From the NCBI RefSeq assembly GCF_040499845.1, contig NZ_CP159342.1, forward strand, positions 3,224,001 through 3,288,000: a DNA stretch of 64,000 nucleotides, in the 5' to 3' direction. The DNA comes from Micromonospora sp. CCTCC AA 2012012. GTDB lineage: Bacteria; Actinomycetota; Actinomycetes; Mycobacteriales; Micromonosporaceae. Both the position numbers and the translations under genes were made by a program. The notes under the pieces were generated by a model. It was not told where the DNA came from and did no database searches. It saw only the letters and a list, made by a program, of their open reading frames with translations. Numbering within the stretch: position 1 is the stretch's first letter; each line of letters begins with the position of its first letter. Positions 29,140-37,418 of the stretch are shown here, in pieces.

Positions 29140-29937
29140 GTGCTCATCCTGCTGCCGCCCTCCGAGGGGAAGGCCGACGCCGGCACCGGCCGTCGCCTCG
29201 ACCTGAACCGGCTCTCGCTGCCGGAGCTGAACCCGGCCCGGGACGAGGTGCTCTCCGCGCTGGTGGCGCTCAGCACCGGCCCGGACGCCGACGCCGCCCT
29301 GGCGGCGCTGGGGTTGAGCGAGGGGCAGCGCGGCGAGCTGCGGCGCAACGCGCGGCTGCGGGAGGCGGCCACCGCGCCGGCCGGGCGGATCTACACCGGG
29401 GTGCTCTACGAGGCGCTCGACCTGGCCTCGCTGCCGCCCGCGGCGGAGCGGCTGGCCCGCCGCTCGGTGCTGATCTCCTCCGGCCTCTGGGGCGCGGTAC
29501 GCCTCACCGACCGCATCCCGCCCTACCGCTGCCCGGTCGGGGCACGGCTGCCCGGGGTGGGGGCGGTGTCGGCGTACTGGCGGCGGGCGCTGGGCCCGGC
29601 GATGGCGGCGGCGGCCGGCAGCGGCCCGGTGCTGGACCTGCGCTCCGGCGCGTACGCGGCGACCTGGGCGCCGCGCGGGGAGCTGGCCGGGCGCACGGTG
29701 ACCGTCCGGGTGCTGCACGAGCGGGACGTCGACGGGGTGCCCACCCGGTCGGTGGTCAGCCACTTCAACAAGGCGACCAAGGGCCGGCTGGTGCGTGACC
29801 TGCTCACCTCCGGAGTCCGGCCACGCAGCGCGAACGCGCTGGTCGGCGCGTTGCGGGACCTGAAGTACCGGGTGGAGGAGCAGCCGACGGCGGCCGGCCG
29901 GCCCCGCCAGCTCGACGTCGTGGTGACCGAGCTGTAG
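29140..29937 (+). CDS. yaaA: Peroxide-stress protein YaaA family (DUF328)
   Basis: Soluble protein of 265 aa. The N-terminal ILLPPSEGKA is the hallmark of the YaaA/UPF0246 family, followed by conserved blocks RIYTGVLYEALD, LWGAVRLTDRIPPYRC and the C-terminal VSHFNKATKGRLVRDL with its basic DNA-contacting residues. In E. coli YaaA limits oxidative DNA damage by lowering free iron. The GTG at 29140 follows TACGCT by six bases, which suggests a leaderless transcript. The gene is 22 bases after the preceding membrane protein gene. Confidence 0.9.
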   Translation: MLILLPPSEGKADAGTGRRLDLNRLSLPELNPARDEVLSALVALSTGPDADAALAALGLSEGQRGELRRNARLREAATAPAGRIYTGVLYEALDLASLPPAAERLARRSVLISSGLWGAVRLTDRIPPYRCPVGARLPGVGAVSAYWRRALGPAMAAAAGSGPVLDLRSGAYAATWAPRGELAGRTVTVRVLHERDVDGVPTRSVVSHFNKATKGRLVRDLLTSGVRPRSANALVGALRDLKYRVEEQPTAAGRPRQLDVVVTEL

Positions 29938-30033
29938 GCGCAAATTTTGCTCAAGGCTGGCGCGCAGCGGTTTCCTCGCACCGGCGTACGGGCCACGGTT
30001 AGGGGGACCCCGTAGCCGAGGAGGAGCGGTCCG

Positions 30034-30702
30034 ATGGCCCTCGACACCACCCCCCTGCTCGACCGGACCCGCCCGTCGCCCGCCCCGCCCCCGCTGGACT
30101 GGCTGACCCTGGCCGACGCCTTCGAGGTGGCCTGCCTGGTGCGCTGCACCCCGCCCCCGCCCACGGACGCCCGCTGGCCGACCGGCGGCACGTACCGGGG
30201 TGGGATCGCCGAGTTCAACCGGGAGGACGCGGCGCAGCGGATGCGGCAGCTGCTCGCCCGGCTGGACGTGCCGGTGGCGCACGAGACGACGACCGGTGGG
30301 CTGCGCCGCCGCTTCGAGCTGCACCGGCTGCACGTGCCCCGGGAGCACCGGGCGACGTACGCGACGCTGCTGGAGACCGGGTGGCGGCAGGGCCGCCGGG
30401 AGCTGCTGGGCGGGCCGGTGCCCGGCGCGTCCACCGCCCGCCGGGTGTGGCGGCCCCGGCTCGCCGCCGCGGCCTGGCGGGCCGCGCTGCTGGGCGGCGG
30501 GCGGCACGTCCGCCGGCACATCCTCGGCATCCGGCTCGCCGACCGGGAGCTGGCCGCGGTGCTGGTCCGCGGCGCGGCCCTGCTCGACGTCCCCACCGTG
30601 CTCCAGCCCGGCGCGGGCTGTTACGTGGTGAGCGTCGCCAACGGTCCGCACCGGGACCGGATCCTCGACAGCGCCACCCTCGCCCCCGCCCCGGCCTGCT
30701 GA
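30034..30702 (+). CDS. Unknown protein, possibly WhiA-like
   Basis: Soluble protein of 222 aa; I do not recognise a firm family. It is rich in Arg/Leu/Ala. The segment AAWRAALLGGGRHVRRHILGIRL, then a repeat-like hydrophobic helix LAAVLVRGAALLDV, loosely resembles the LAGLIDADG-like N-terminal domain of WhiA (WRGAFL pattern). No C-terminal HTH is present. The ATG at 30034 has a strong GAGGAGGAG site about eight bases before it, so it is well expressed in principle. It sits between yaaA and the TAXI lipoprotein gene, both rightward. Confidence 0.6.
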   Translation: MALDTTPLLDRTRPSPAPPPLDWLTLADAFEVACLVRCTPPPPTDARWPTGGTYRGGIAEFNREDAAQRMRQLLARLDVPVAHETTTGGLRRRFELHRLHVPREHRATYATLLETGWRQGRRELLGGPVPGASTARRVWRPRLAAAAWRAALLGGGRHVRRHILGIRLADRELAAVLVRGAALLDVPTVLQPGAGCYVVSVANGPHRDRILDSATLAPAPAC

Positions 30703-30799
30703 GCCGCCCCGGCGCGCCGAACGGTGCGCCGAACGGGCCGGCGGGCTCCGCCGTCCGGTGGCTTGCGCGGCGGGCCCCGCACGGCGCACAGTGCAGCCC

Positions 30800-31753
30800 G
30801 TGAGTCGTGGCTGGTCTCCCCGCGGCCGGCGCCGGGCCGCCGGCCCGGTGGCGCTGCTGATGCTGCTGGTGGCCGCGCTCGGCGGGTGCCGGGACGAGCA
30901 GCACGAGCCGGTGCAGATCCGGATCGCCACCGGCAGCCCGACCGCCGTCTACCACGCCTTCGGGCAGTCGCTGGCGACGATCCTCAACCGGGAGCTGCCC
31001 GGGGTACGCGCCAGCGTGGTGGTCACCGCCGCGTCGGCGCAGAACGTCCGGCTGGTCGGCTCCGGCCAGGCGGAACTGGGGTTCACCCAGGCCGACGTGC
31101 TGCCGGCCACGCCCCCGGAGCACCCCGGCGTGCTCGCCGTGGCCCGCGTCTACGACGACCTGCTGCACCTGGTCACCGTCGCGGGCGGCCCGGTGCGTAC
31201 GCTGGCCGACCTGCGCGGCCGGCGCGTCTCGGTGGGCGCGGAGGGCTCCGGCACCGAGGTCACCGCCACCCGGCTGCTGACCGTGGCCCGCCTCGACGGC
31301 GACCGGGTCGTGCAGGAACACCTCGGGTTGGACGACTCGGTCGCGGCGCTGCGCGCCGGCCGGATCGACGCGTTCTTCTTCTCCGGCGGCCTGCCGGTGC
31401 GCGGCGTCGACGAGCTGGTCGCCGCCACCGCGATCCGGATCGTCGACCTGGGCGAGTGGACCGAGCCGCTGCGCCGCCGCTACGGGGAGGTCTACGTGAC
31501 CCGGGACGTACCCCGGTCGGTGTACGGGCTGGAACCGGTGAGCACCGTGGCGAACCCGAACTACCTGATCGTCCGCGCCGACCTGCCCGAGCCACTGGTC
31601 CGCGAGGTGACCCGGCTGCTGATGGACCGCCGGGCGGAGCTGGCCGCCGCGCACCCGGCGGCCGGCCGGATGAGTCCCCGCTCGGCGATCGTCACCACCC
31701 CGCTGCCGCTGCACCCGGGGGCGGCCGACTGGTACCGCTCGACGAAACCCTGA
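30800..31753 (+). CDS. TAXI-family TRAP solute-binding lipoprotein
   Basis: Extracytoplasmic binding protein of 317 aa. From the GTG at 30800 there is a basic N-terminus, a hydrophobic stretch and a lipobox LGGC near residue 30, so it is membrane-anchored outside. The mature part has the TAXI features IRIATGSPTAVYHAFGQSLA and the later TLADLRGRRVSVGAEGSGTE. TAXI proteins usually feed a DctQM-type TRAP permease, but no such permease gene is here. Instead it ends three bases from a convergent sensor kinase gene. It may serve as a ligand sensor for that kinase. Confidence 0.85.
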   Translation: MSRGWSPRGRRRAAGPVALLMLLVAALGGCRDEQHEPVQIRIATGSPTAVYHAFGQSLATILNRELPGVRASVVVTAASAQNVRLVGSGQAELGFTQADVLPATPPEHPGVLAVARVYDDLLHLVTVAGGPVRTLADLRGRRVSVGAEGSGTEVTATRLLTVARLDGDRVVQEHLGLDDSVAALRAGRIDAFFFSGGLPVRGVDELVAATAIRIVDLGEWTEPLRRRYGEVYVTRDVPRSVYGLEPVSTVANPNYLIVRADLPEPLVREVTRLLMDRRAELAAAHPAAGRMSPRSAIVTTPLPLHPGAADWYRSTKP

Positions 31754-31755
31754 CG

Positions 31756-33198
31756 TCAGTCCACGGGTGCCGGGGCGGCGGCCGGCTTCCGTGGGCCGGG
31801 CAGCTCGGCCGGTCCGCCGGACACGACCGGGTCGGGCGTGGGGAACCAGAGTTCGGCGACCAGGCCACGGGGCTCCTGCGAGCGCATGGTCAACCGGCCG
31901 TCCGAGGCGTCCACCAGCACCGCGACGATGGTCAGTCCCAGCCCGGCGCCGTCGACGTTCTGCACCTCCGGTGCCCGCCAGAACCGCTCGGTGGCCTGGT
32001 CGAGCTGGCTCGCGGTCATGCCCGGGCCGGTGTCCCGGACCGCCAGCGCCGTCCCGCCGTCGGCGGCGCGTACGGTCACCGTCACCTCGCCGGTGTCCCC
32101 GCTGAACTTCACCGCGTTGTCGATCAGCGCGTCGAGGGCCTGGTCGATGGCGGTGGGCACGGTCCGGGCGTACGCGGGGGCGTCGTCGGCGACCAGCCGG
32201 AGGGTGACCGCGCGGCGGCGGGCCAGCGGCTCCCAGGCGGCCACCCGGGAGGCGGCCACCGCGACCGCGTCCACGGTGACCCGCTGGTTCTCCTCCCGTT
32301 CGGCCCGGGCCAGGGTGAGCAGCGCGTCGAGCACCTTGGCCAGCCGGTCGGTCTCCTCCAGCGCCAGCTGGTGCTCGGCGCGCCCGTCCGCGTCGCTGAG
32401 GCTGGGCCCCAGCTCCTCCACCCGCAGCCGCAGCGCGGTGAGCGGGTTGCGCAGCTGGTGGCTGGCGTGCGCGACGAAGGCGCGTTGCCGGTCCATCACG
32501 TCGGAGACGACGTCGGCCATGTTGTTGAAGCTGGCCGCCAGCCGGCGCAGCTCGGGCGGGCCGAGCCGGGGCCGGACCCGGGCTCCCCGGTCGCCCTCGG
32601 CGATCTCGTGGGTCACCGCGTCCAGCTCGGTGACCGGCCGCAGCACCCAGCCGGCCAGGGCGAACGCGGTGGAGAGGCAGGCCGAGACGGCGATCAGCCC
32701 GATCACGGCGAGCAGCAGCCACCAGGCGGTGACGGTCCGCCGGACCTTGTCGGCGGGGGTGGCGGTGACCACGGCCCCGAGCACCTCGCCGCCGTCGTTG
32801 ATCGGTACGGCCACCACCAGCGGACCGTCCACCCAGGGCCAGACCGAGTCCGGTCCGCTGAACTGCTGTCCGGCCAGCGCCGTGTCCAGCGCCGACTCGG
32901 TGCCCCGCCCCGGGCGCCAGCCGGTGGAGGCGACCACCGTACGACCGTCCCGGTCGACCACGGCGGCGCCGATGCCGTACAGGTCGTCGTAGGCGCCCAG
33001 CTCACCGGCGAGCGGGCCGGGCCCTCCGCCGCGCAGCGCCGGCCCGGCGAGCGAGGCGAAGCGGGTGGCGTCGGCGAGCCGGTCGGCGCGGACCCGGTCG
33101 GTCTCCCGGGACGTCAGGGTGGCGGCCAACGGCGTCTCCAACGCCAGGAGCACCAACACCATCAGCAGCAGATAGCTGATCACCAGCCGACGACGCAC
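31756..33198 (-). CDS. Sensor histidine kinase
   Basis: Membrane kinase of 480 aa. TM1 (about 5-27) and TM2 (about 155-180) enclose an extracytoplasmic sensor domain of about 125 residues. HAMP follows (180-233), then the H-box ASHQLRNPL with His247, the N-box DNAVKFS, DTGPGM and GAGLGL. A Pro-rich tail of about 25 residues ends the protein. The GTG at 33198 has AGGAG six bases upstream, inside the end of the response-regulator gene. With that regulator it forms a two-component operon. Confidence 0.94.
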   Translation of the reverse strand: MRRRLVISYLLLMVLVLLALETPLAATLTSRETDRVRADRLADATRFASLAGPALRGGGPGPLAGELGAYDDLYGIGAAVVDRDGRTVVASTGWRPGRGTESALDTALAGQQFSGPDSVWPWVDGPLVVAVPINDGGEVLGAVVTATPADKVRRTVTAWWLLLAVIGLIAVSACLSTAFALAGWVLRPVTELDAVTHEIAEGDRGARVRPRLGPPELRRLAASFNNMADVVSDVMDRQRAFVAHASHQLRNPLTALRLRVEELGPSLSDADGRAEHQLALEETDRLAKVLDALLTLARAEREENQRVTVDAVAVAASRVAAWEPLARRRAVTLRLVADDAPAYARTVPTAIDQALDALIDNAVKFSGDTGEVTVTVRAADGGTALAVRDTGPGMTASQLDQATERFWRAPEVQNVDGAGLGLTIVAVLVDASDGRLTMRSQEPRGLVAELWFPTPDPVVSGGPAELPGPRKPAAAPAPVD

Positions 33199-33207
33199 CC
33201 GGTCTCC

Positions 33208-33864
33208 TCACTCGCCGCGCAGCCGGTAGCCGACCCCGCGGACGGTCTCCACCAGGGTCGGGTCGCCGAGCTTGCCGCGCAGCGACCCCACGTGCACCTC
33301 GACGGTGTGCCGGTCCGCCCAGGTGGTGCCCCAGACGTCGAGCAGGATCCGGTCGCGCGGCACCGCCACCCCCGGCTGCCGGGCCAGCGACAGCAGGATG
33401 TCGAACTCCTTGCGGGTCAGCGTGACGGCCCGCCCCGACACGCTCACCAGCCGGCCGGCCACGTCGATCCGGACCAGCCCCGCCTCGATCAGGTTCCGCT
33501 CCGGCAGGGTGTGCGCCGCGCGCCGCAGCACCGCCTCGATCCGGGCCTGGAGCTCCACCATGGAGAACGGCTTCACCACGTAGTCGTCGGCGCCCAGCCG
33601 CAGGCCGAGCACCCGGTCGCGTTCCTCGCCCCGGGCGGTCACCGCGATGATGCCGAGCTGGCTGCTGCGCCTGCGCAGCTCACGGCAGAGGTCGGTGCCG
33701 TCGCCGTCGGGCAGGGTGAGGTCGAGCAGCACCAGGTCACAGGGGGCGGCCGACAGAGCGGCGGCGACGGTCGCGGCGTGCTCCACCTCGTAGCCGCGAC
33801 GGGTCAGCGCGGACGACAGGGCGGCGGCCACCCGACGGTCGTCCTCGACCAGGAGGATCCGCAC
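33208..33864 (-). CDS. OmpR-type response regulator
   Basis: Receiver plus winged-helix DNA-binding protein of 218 aa. The receiver has the acidic pair EDD (7-9), phospho-acceptor Asp48 in LVLLDLTLPDGDG and Lys98 in VVKPF. The C-terminal domain has LTRKEFDILLSLARQPG and ends RGVGYRLRGE, typical of OmpR/PhoB. The frame is open far upstream, but the GTG at 33864 with GGGGAG six bases ahead gives a canonical receiver start. It is cotranscribed with the kinase, nine bases apart. Confidence 0.94.
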   Translation of the reverse strand: MRILLVEDDRRVAAALSSALTRRGYEVEHAATVAAALSAAPCDLVLLDLTLPDGDGTDLCRELRRRSSQLGIIAVTARGEERDRVLGLRLGADDYVVKPFSMVELQARIEAVLRRAAHTLPERNLIEAGLVRIDVAGRLVSVSGRAVTLTRKEFDILLSLARQPGVAVPRDRILLDVWGTTWADRHTVEVHVGSLRGKLGDPTLVETVRGVGYRLRGE

Positions 33865-33952
33865 CCGCGCTCCCCGCTTCCCACTCGACACTGCCCACTC
33901 GACGCTGCCCACGAATGGTGGCAGAAGCGGCGGCGGAACGGGAGAGCCGGGC

Positions 33953-33975
33953 ACCCGCCGACCCGGCCGGCGGGT
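33953..33975 (-). terminator. Small hairpin after the 103-aa gene
   Basis: ACCCGCCG (33953-33960) pairs with CGGCGGGT (33968-33975) across a 7-base loop, at the stop codon of the leftward small gene. Confidence 0.4.
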
Positions 33976-34286
33976 CAGAGGCCGAAGACCTCGTCGGCGG
34001 TGGCGTCCCGCACCCCGTCGACGAAGCCCCGGAAACCGGGGTCGTCGTGGCTGGCCGGCACGCTGGTCACCGGCACCCCGGTCGCCTGCGTGACGGCGTC
34101 GACCAGGGGCGGGTAGTCGGTCTCCGCGTCGGCGAGGGTGTCGTCGTCCGCCTGGCCGAGATTGATCACGTGCTGGACGTCCTGGGTGGGGGTGTCCGGG
34201 TCGGTCGCCCACTCGCCGCCGGCCCGGTGGCACTCGTCGTAGACGGCCCGCTGGCCGTCGGTCCAGTCGTCGGCGTAGCTCTCCAT
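33975..34286 (-). CDS. Small acidic hypothetical protein
   Basis: Soluble protein of 103 aa, strongly acidic (many Asp/Glu), with no family I recognise and no signal or membrane segment. It has one cysteine (DECHRAGGEW). The ATG at 34286 has GGAGGG six bases upstream, which supports it as a real gene. It lies 110 bases upstream of the response regulator gene on the same strand, with a hairpin at its own stop, so it is probably separate from the two-component operon. Confidence 0.65.
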   Translation of the reverse strand: MESYADDWTDGQRAVYDECHRAGGEWATDPDTPTQDVQHVINLGQADDDTLADAETDYPPLVDAVTQATGVPVTSVPASHDDPGFRGFVDGVRDATADEVFGL

Positions 34287-34354
34287 GGCATCCCTCCACG
34301 GCCGGTTCCCACCCGAGCATGCCGGGTCCGGGGTCCGACCGGGCAGGTTCCGCC

Positions 34355-34360
34355 TACGCT
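34355..34360 (+). promoter_or_regulatory. Leaderless-type -10 box of the DUF952 gene
   Basis: TACGCT, six bases, then GTG at 34367. Same box and spacing as for yaaA. Confidence 0.5.
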
Positions 34361-34366
34361 GCGACG

Positions 34367-34705
34367 GTGATCTACAAGATTCTCCCCACCGACGAGTGGG
34401 AGCAGGCCCGGGCGGCCGGGCACTTCGCCGGCACCGCGCTGGACCGCCAGGACGGCTACCTGCACCTCTCCGGGCCGGACCAGGTGGTCGAGACGGCCCG
34501 CCGGCACTTCGCCGGCGTCGCCGGGCTGACCCTGCTCACCGTCGACCCGGACCGCCTCGGCGACACGCTGCGCTGGGAGCCGTCCCGGGACGGCGCGCTC
34601 TTCCCGCACCTGCACGGCGTACTCCCGGTCGCCGCCGTGGTGGCGGCGGAGGCGCTGCCGGCGGACACTCCGGCCGCCGACGCGGTGGCGGCGCTGCTGG
34701 CCTGA
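34367..34705 (+). CDS. DUF952 protein
   Basis: Small soluble protein of 112 aa with the DUF952 pattern: IYKILPTDEWEQARAAGHF at the start, DGYLHLSGPDQV in the middle and WEPSRDGALFPHLHG later. Conserved His residues and glycosyltransferase/ADP-ribose-type fold similarities are described for the family, but its function is not established. I chose the GTG at 34367 because the family N-terminus begins there and a TACGCT box lies six bases upstream; the longer frame adds 16 residues without support. Confidence 0.82.
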   Translation: MIYKILPTDEWEQARAAGHFAGTALDRQDGYLHLSGPDQVVETARRHFAGVAGLTLLTVDPDRLGDTLRWEPSRDGALFPHLHGVLPVAAVVAAEALPADTPAADAVAALLA

Positions 34706-34864
34706 GGGGTCGCTATGCTACGCCGAGCCCGCGCGCGACGGTCCCGGCTCCGCCGGCCCGGCGGCGGGCGGTCCAGCCCTGCGGGGACCGGCCGGCACCC
34801 GGCGCGGTCCACCGCACGGCACCGACGGCGCGACGGCGCGCCCCGTGACGAGGCGAGTTGAACG

Positions 34865-35407
34865 ATGACTGACACCAACGACCGGACCCCCTCGGTCTTC
34901 GTCCACCCGACCGCCGACGTGGAGTCCGGCGCCCAGGTCGGCGACGGCACCAAGGTCTGGCACCTGGCCCACGTCCGGTCCTCGGCCCGGATCGGCGCCG
35001 GCTGCGTCATCGGGCGCAACGTGTACGTCGACGCGGGCGTCAGCGTCGGCGACCTGGTGAAGATCCAGAACAACGTCTCCGTCTACCAGGGCGTCACCAT
35101 CGAGGACGAGGTCTTCGTCGGCCCCTGCGCGGTCTTCACCAACGACTTCCGCCCGCGCGCCCAGAACCCGGACTGGACGATCACCCCGACCCTGGTCCGC
35201 CGGGGCGCCTCGATCGGCGCCAACGCCACCCTGGTCTGCGGCATCACCGTCGGCGAGTACGCCATGATCGCCGCCGGTTCGGTGGTCACGAAGGACGTCC
35301 AGCCGTACCAGCTGGTGGCCGGGAACCCGGCCCGGCCGAAGGGCTGGGTCGACGAGAAGGGCGAGGTCGTCTCCCGCGACGTCGACAACCCGCCGCACCG
35401 GGGCTGA
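34865..35407 (+). CDS. wlbB: Nucleotide-sugar 3-N-acetyltransferase (WlbB/WbpD type)
   Basis: Left-handed beta-helix acetyltransferase of 180 aa. Sequence blocks KVWHLAHVRSSARIG, KIQNNVSVYQGVTIEDEVF and GPCAVFTND match the WlbB/WbpD enzymes, which acetylate the 3-amino group of UDP-GlcNAc(3NH2)A using acetyl-CoA. The hexapeptide repeats run through residue 165, and the C-terminal LVAGNPARPKGWV is as in the family. Length is close to the usual 190. The partner enzymes are scattered at 37419, 47435, 57145 and 58173. The ATG at 34865 has a weak GAG site. It is followed by a strong hairpin and a convergent gene. A different amino-sugar substrate remains possible. Confidence 0.85.
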   Translation: MTDTNDRTPSVFVHPTADVESGAQVGDGTKVWHLAHVRSSARIGAGCVIGRNVYVDAGVSVGDLVKIQNNVSVYQGVTIEDEVFVGPCAVFTNDFRPRAQNPDWTITPTLVRRGASIGANATLVCGITVGEYAMIAAGSVVTKDVQPYQLVAGNPARPKGWVDEKGEVVSRDVDNPPHRG

Positions 35408-35416
35408 GCACGCGGC

Positions 35417-35445
35417 GGGGGCGACGACCACCGGTCGTCGCCCCC
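35417..35445. terminator. Bidirectional terminator hairpin
   Basis: Perfect 13-base arms (GGGGGCGACGACC and its complement) around the loop ACC, between the convergent acetyltransferase and polyol-phosphate transferase genes. Confidence 0.75.
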
Positions 35446-35463
35446 GTCGGCAGGTACGCGCCC

Positions 35464-37218
35464 TCAGCGGCAGAGCCGGCCCAGCTCGTCCCGGAACCGG
35501 TCCATCGGGTTCGCCCCGGCCGGGCCGAGCAGGTATTCCTTCAGCTCCCGCCGGGCCCCGGTCATCGGGTCGTCGCCGGCCCGGGTGACCTCGAGGATCT
35601 TCGGCAGCTCCCCGCAGTCCGCGGAGAGCAGGTACGCCGCCCGCGCGGTCGGGAACTGCCGGCGGAACTCGTCCTCCGGCAGGCCGGCCGGGTTCGCCAC
35701 CACGTACGGGCGCTGGCTCTGCACGAAGTCCGACACGACGCTGGAGACGTCGCTGACCAGCAGGTCGGTGGCGTTGAAGCAGTCGAAGAGCGCCGGCGTA
35801 CGACCGGTCACCACCAGGTGCGCGGTGCCGTCCAGCGAGTGCGCGTCGGTCTCGCCACCGGCGGCGCGGATCCGGGCGACGATCCGCTCGTGCACCGCCC
35901 GGGCCTTCTTCGACCGGGTGCCGGTCAACGGGTGCGGCTTGTAGACCACCCGCACGCCACCGGCGGCCAGCAGCCCGCCCACGATCCGCTCCCCCATCAG
36001 CACCAGCGAGGTGTGGTACGGGTCGTCGTCGAGCCAGCCCTCCCAGGTGGGGGCGTAGAGCACGGTGAACGGGCGCTCGACGTGCTCCGCGCCGAAGGTG
36101 TGCACCCCGGCGAGCTGCGGCCGGCCGATCTCCACGATGTCCCGGTCGAGGACGCCCACGTCGGCGCGGGCGTACCGCTCCCGACCGGCCGGCCCGGCGA
36201 CCCAGACCTCGTCGTACACCTTGCTGTAGGGGTTGACGCTGGCCTGCTTGTCGCTGTCGCCGTGCCCGACGAAGACGTGCTTCACGCCCGGCTCGCGCAG
36301 CAGGTGGATGTTCGCGCCGACGTTCGCCGCGTAGAGCGCGACCCGCAGCGGGCTCAGGTCCAGGTTCATGAAGTCGACGCCCGCCGGTACGCAGATCACC
36401 GGCAGCCGGGTGTCGGCCAGTTCGCGGAACGCCTCGGCCTCCCGGAGCAGCACCACCGCGCGGCGGCCGGCCGCCTCGACCGGGGCGAGCCACATGTTGG
36501 CCTGGTAGACGTCCTTCGCCGGGCCGGCGAAGTAGAGCGCCACCTCCGGGCGTTCCCGGGCCAGCCAGTCGTGCACGACGGGCAGCACACCCGGCGTCCG
36601 GCCCCGCCCGCGCCACCAGCCCAGCGCCAGCGCCGCCGCGACGACCAGCCCGGCGGCCAGGGTGACCAGCCCGGTCACCACCACCGGGGTGGCCCGGTCG
36701 ACCAGCACGGCGACCACGGCCGCCGGCACCAGCAGCACGTTGAGCAGCGGCAGCCGCAGGCCGGCGAGGCGCTGCGCCCAGGCCGGCGCCGCGGGCGTGC
36801 GGCGCAGCGCGCCCAGGTCGATGTTGCGGGTGTACGCCGGGGTGGTGGCGCGCCGGTCGGTGACCTTGCCGAGGGCGGTGGTGCCGACCGCGACGGTCCA
36901 GAGGGCGGCCGGCAGCAGCAGGACCGCGATGATCGCGCCCACCGTCGGGCGGACCGCGCTGACGACCAGCAAGACGACGGAGAGGTCGCGCAGCAGGCGC
37001 CGCCAGACCAGCCCGAGGCCGGCCTTCTGGAGCAGTGCCGCGGTGGCCGCGTACCGGGTGGCGAGGGCCAGCTCACCGGCGATGACGACGGCGGCGGCGA
37101 CCGCGAACGGGACCGCCTGACCGAGGACTCCGGTCAGGAGCATGATCCCGTAGCCGAGCAGCACCACGCCGACCGTGGCGACACCCTGCTGGCTTCGTAC
37201 TCTGCTGAACAACGACAC
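35464..37218 (-). CDS. CDP-glycerol/CDP-ribitol phosphotransferase (TagF/TarL-like) with membrane N-terminus
   Basis: Protein of 584 aa. The first 200 residues hold four to six hydrophobic segments, and the C-terminal 380 form a GT-B domain of the CDP-glycerol glycerophosphotransferase family. Visible motifs are VFVGHGDSDKQ, VLYAPTWEGW, VVYKPHPLTG and LLVSDVSSVVSDF. It probably polymerises or primes a polyol-phosphate chain. The CDP-ribitol synthase at 62083 suggests ribitol phosphate as substrate. TagF-family proteins are usually peripheral, so the built-in membrane domain is notable. The GTG at 37218 lacks a well-spaced ribosome site; a TTG two codons later has GGGAG at seven bases. Confidence 0.85.
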   Translation of the reverse strand: MSLFSRVRSQQGVATVGVVLLGYGIMLLTGVLGQAVPFAVAAAVVIAGELALATRYAATAALLQKAGLGLVWRRLLRDLSVVLLVVSAVRPTVGAIIAVLLLPAALWTVAVGTTALGKVTDRRATTPAYTRNIDLGALRRTPAAPAWAQRLAGLRLPLLNVLLVPAAVVAVLVDRATPVVVTGLVTLAAGLVVAAALALGWWRGRGRTPGVLPVVHDWLARERPEVALYFAGPAKDVYQANMWLAPVEAAGRRAVVLLREAEAFRELADTRLPVICVPAGVDFMNLDLSPLRVALYAANVGANIHLLREPGVKHVFVGHGDSDKQASVNPYSKVYDEVWVAGPAGRERYARADVGVLDRDIVEIGRPQLAGVHTFGAEHVERPFTVLYAPTWEGWLDDDPYHTSLVLMGERIVGGLLAAGGVRVVYKPHPLTGTRSKKARAVHERIVARIRAAGGETDAHSLDGTAHLVVTGRTPALFDCFNATDLLVSDVSSVVSDFVQSQRPYVVANPAGLPEDEFRRQFPTARAAYLLSADCGELPKILEVTRAGDDPMTGARRELKEYLLGPAGANPMDRFRDELGRLCR

Positions 37219-37358
37219 GCTCCCTGTCTGCCCACCGGTGTCGAGGGGGTCCGAAACCGGGCAAGCTGCGACCCTAGACGGGGCAGATGACCCAAGTATT
37301 GCCGGGGTGTCGGGCAGGTGAACGAAGAACGACGCTGCTCACGATGGGTGCCGGCGGG

Positions 37359-37401
37359 GCTGCGCAACGCAGCGGGCCCCGACCGTGACCGGCCGGGGCC
37401 C
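37359..37401 (-). terminator. Twin hairpin after the sugar dehydrogenase gene
   Basis: GCTGCG-CAA-CGCAGC (37359-37373) directly abuts GGGCCCCG...CGGGGCCC (37374-37401). They lie 18 bases past the stop of the leftward dehydrogenase gene. In the same gap, TAGGGT on the minus strand (37271-37276) may be a -10 for the next gene. Confidence 0.55.
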
Positions 37402-37418
37402 CCTGACGGGCGACGTGC

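Noticed and set aside
34714..34719. TATGCT as promoter of the WlbB-type acetyltransferase gene
   Set aside because: A good -10 shape but no matching -35, and the implied leader is about 140 bases without support. Left out of the feature list.
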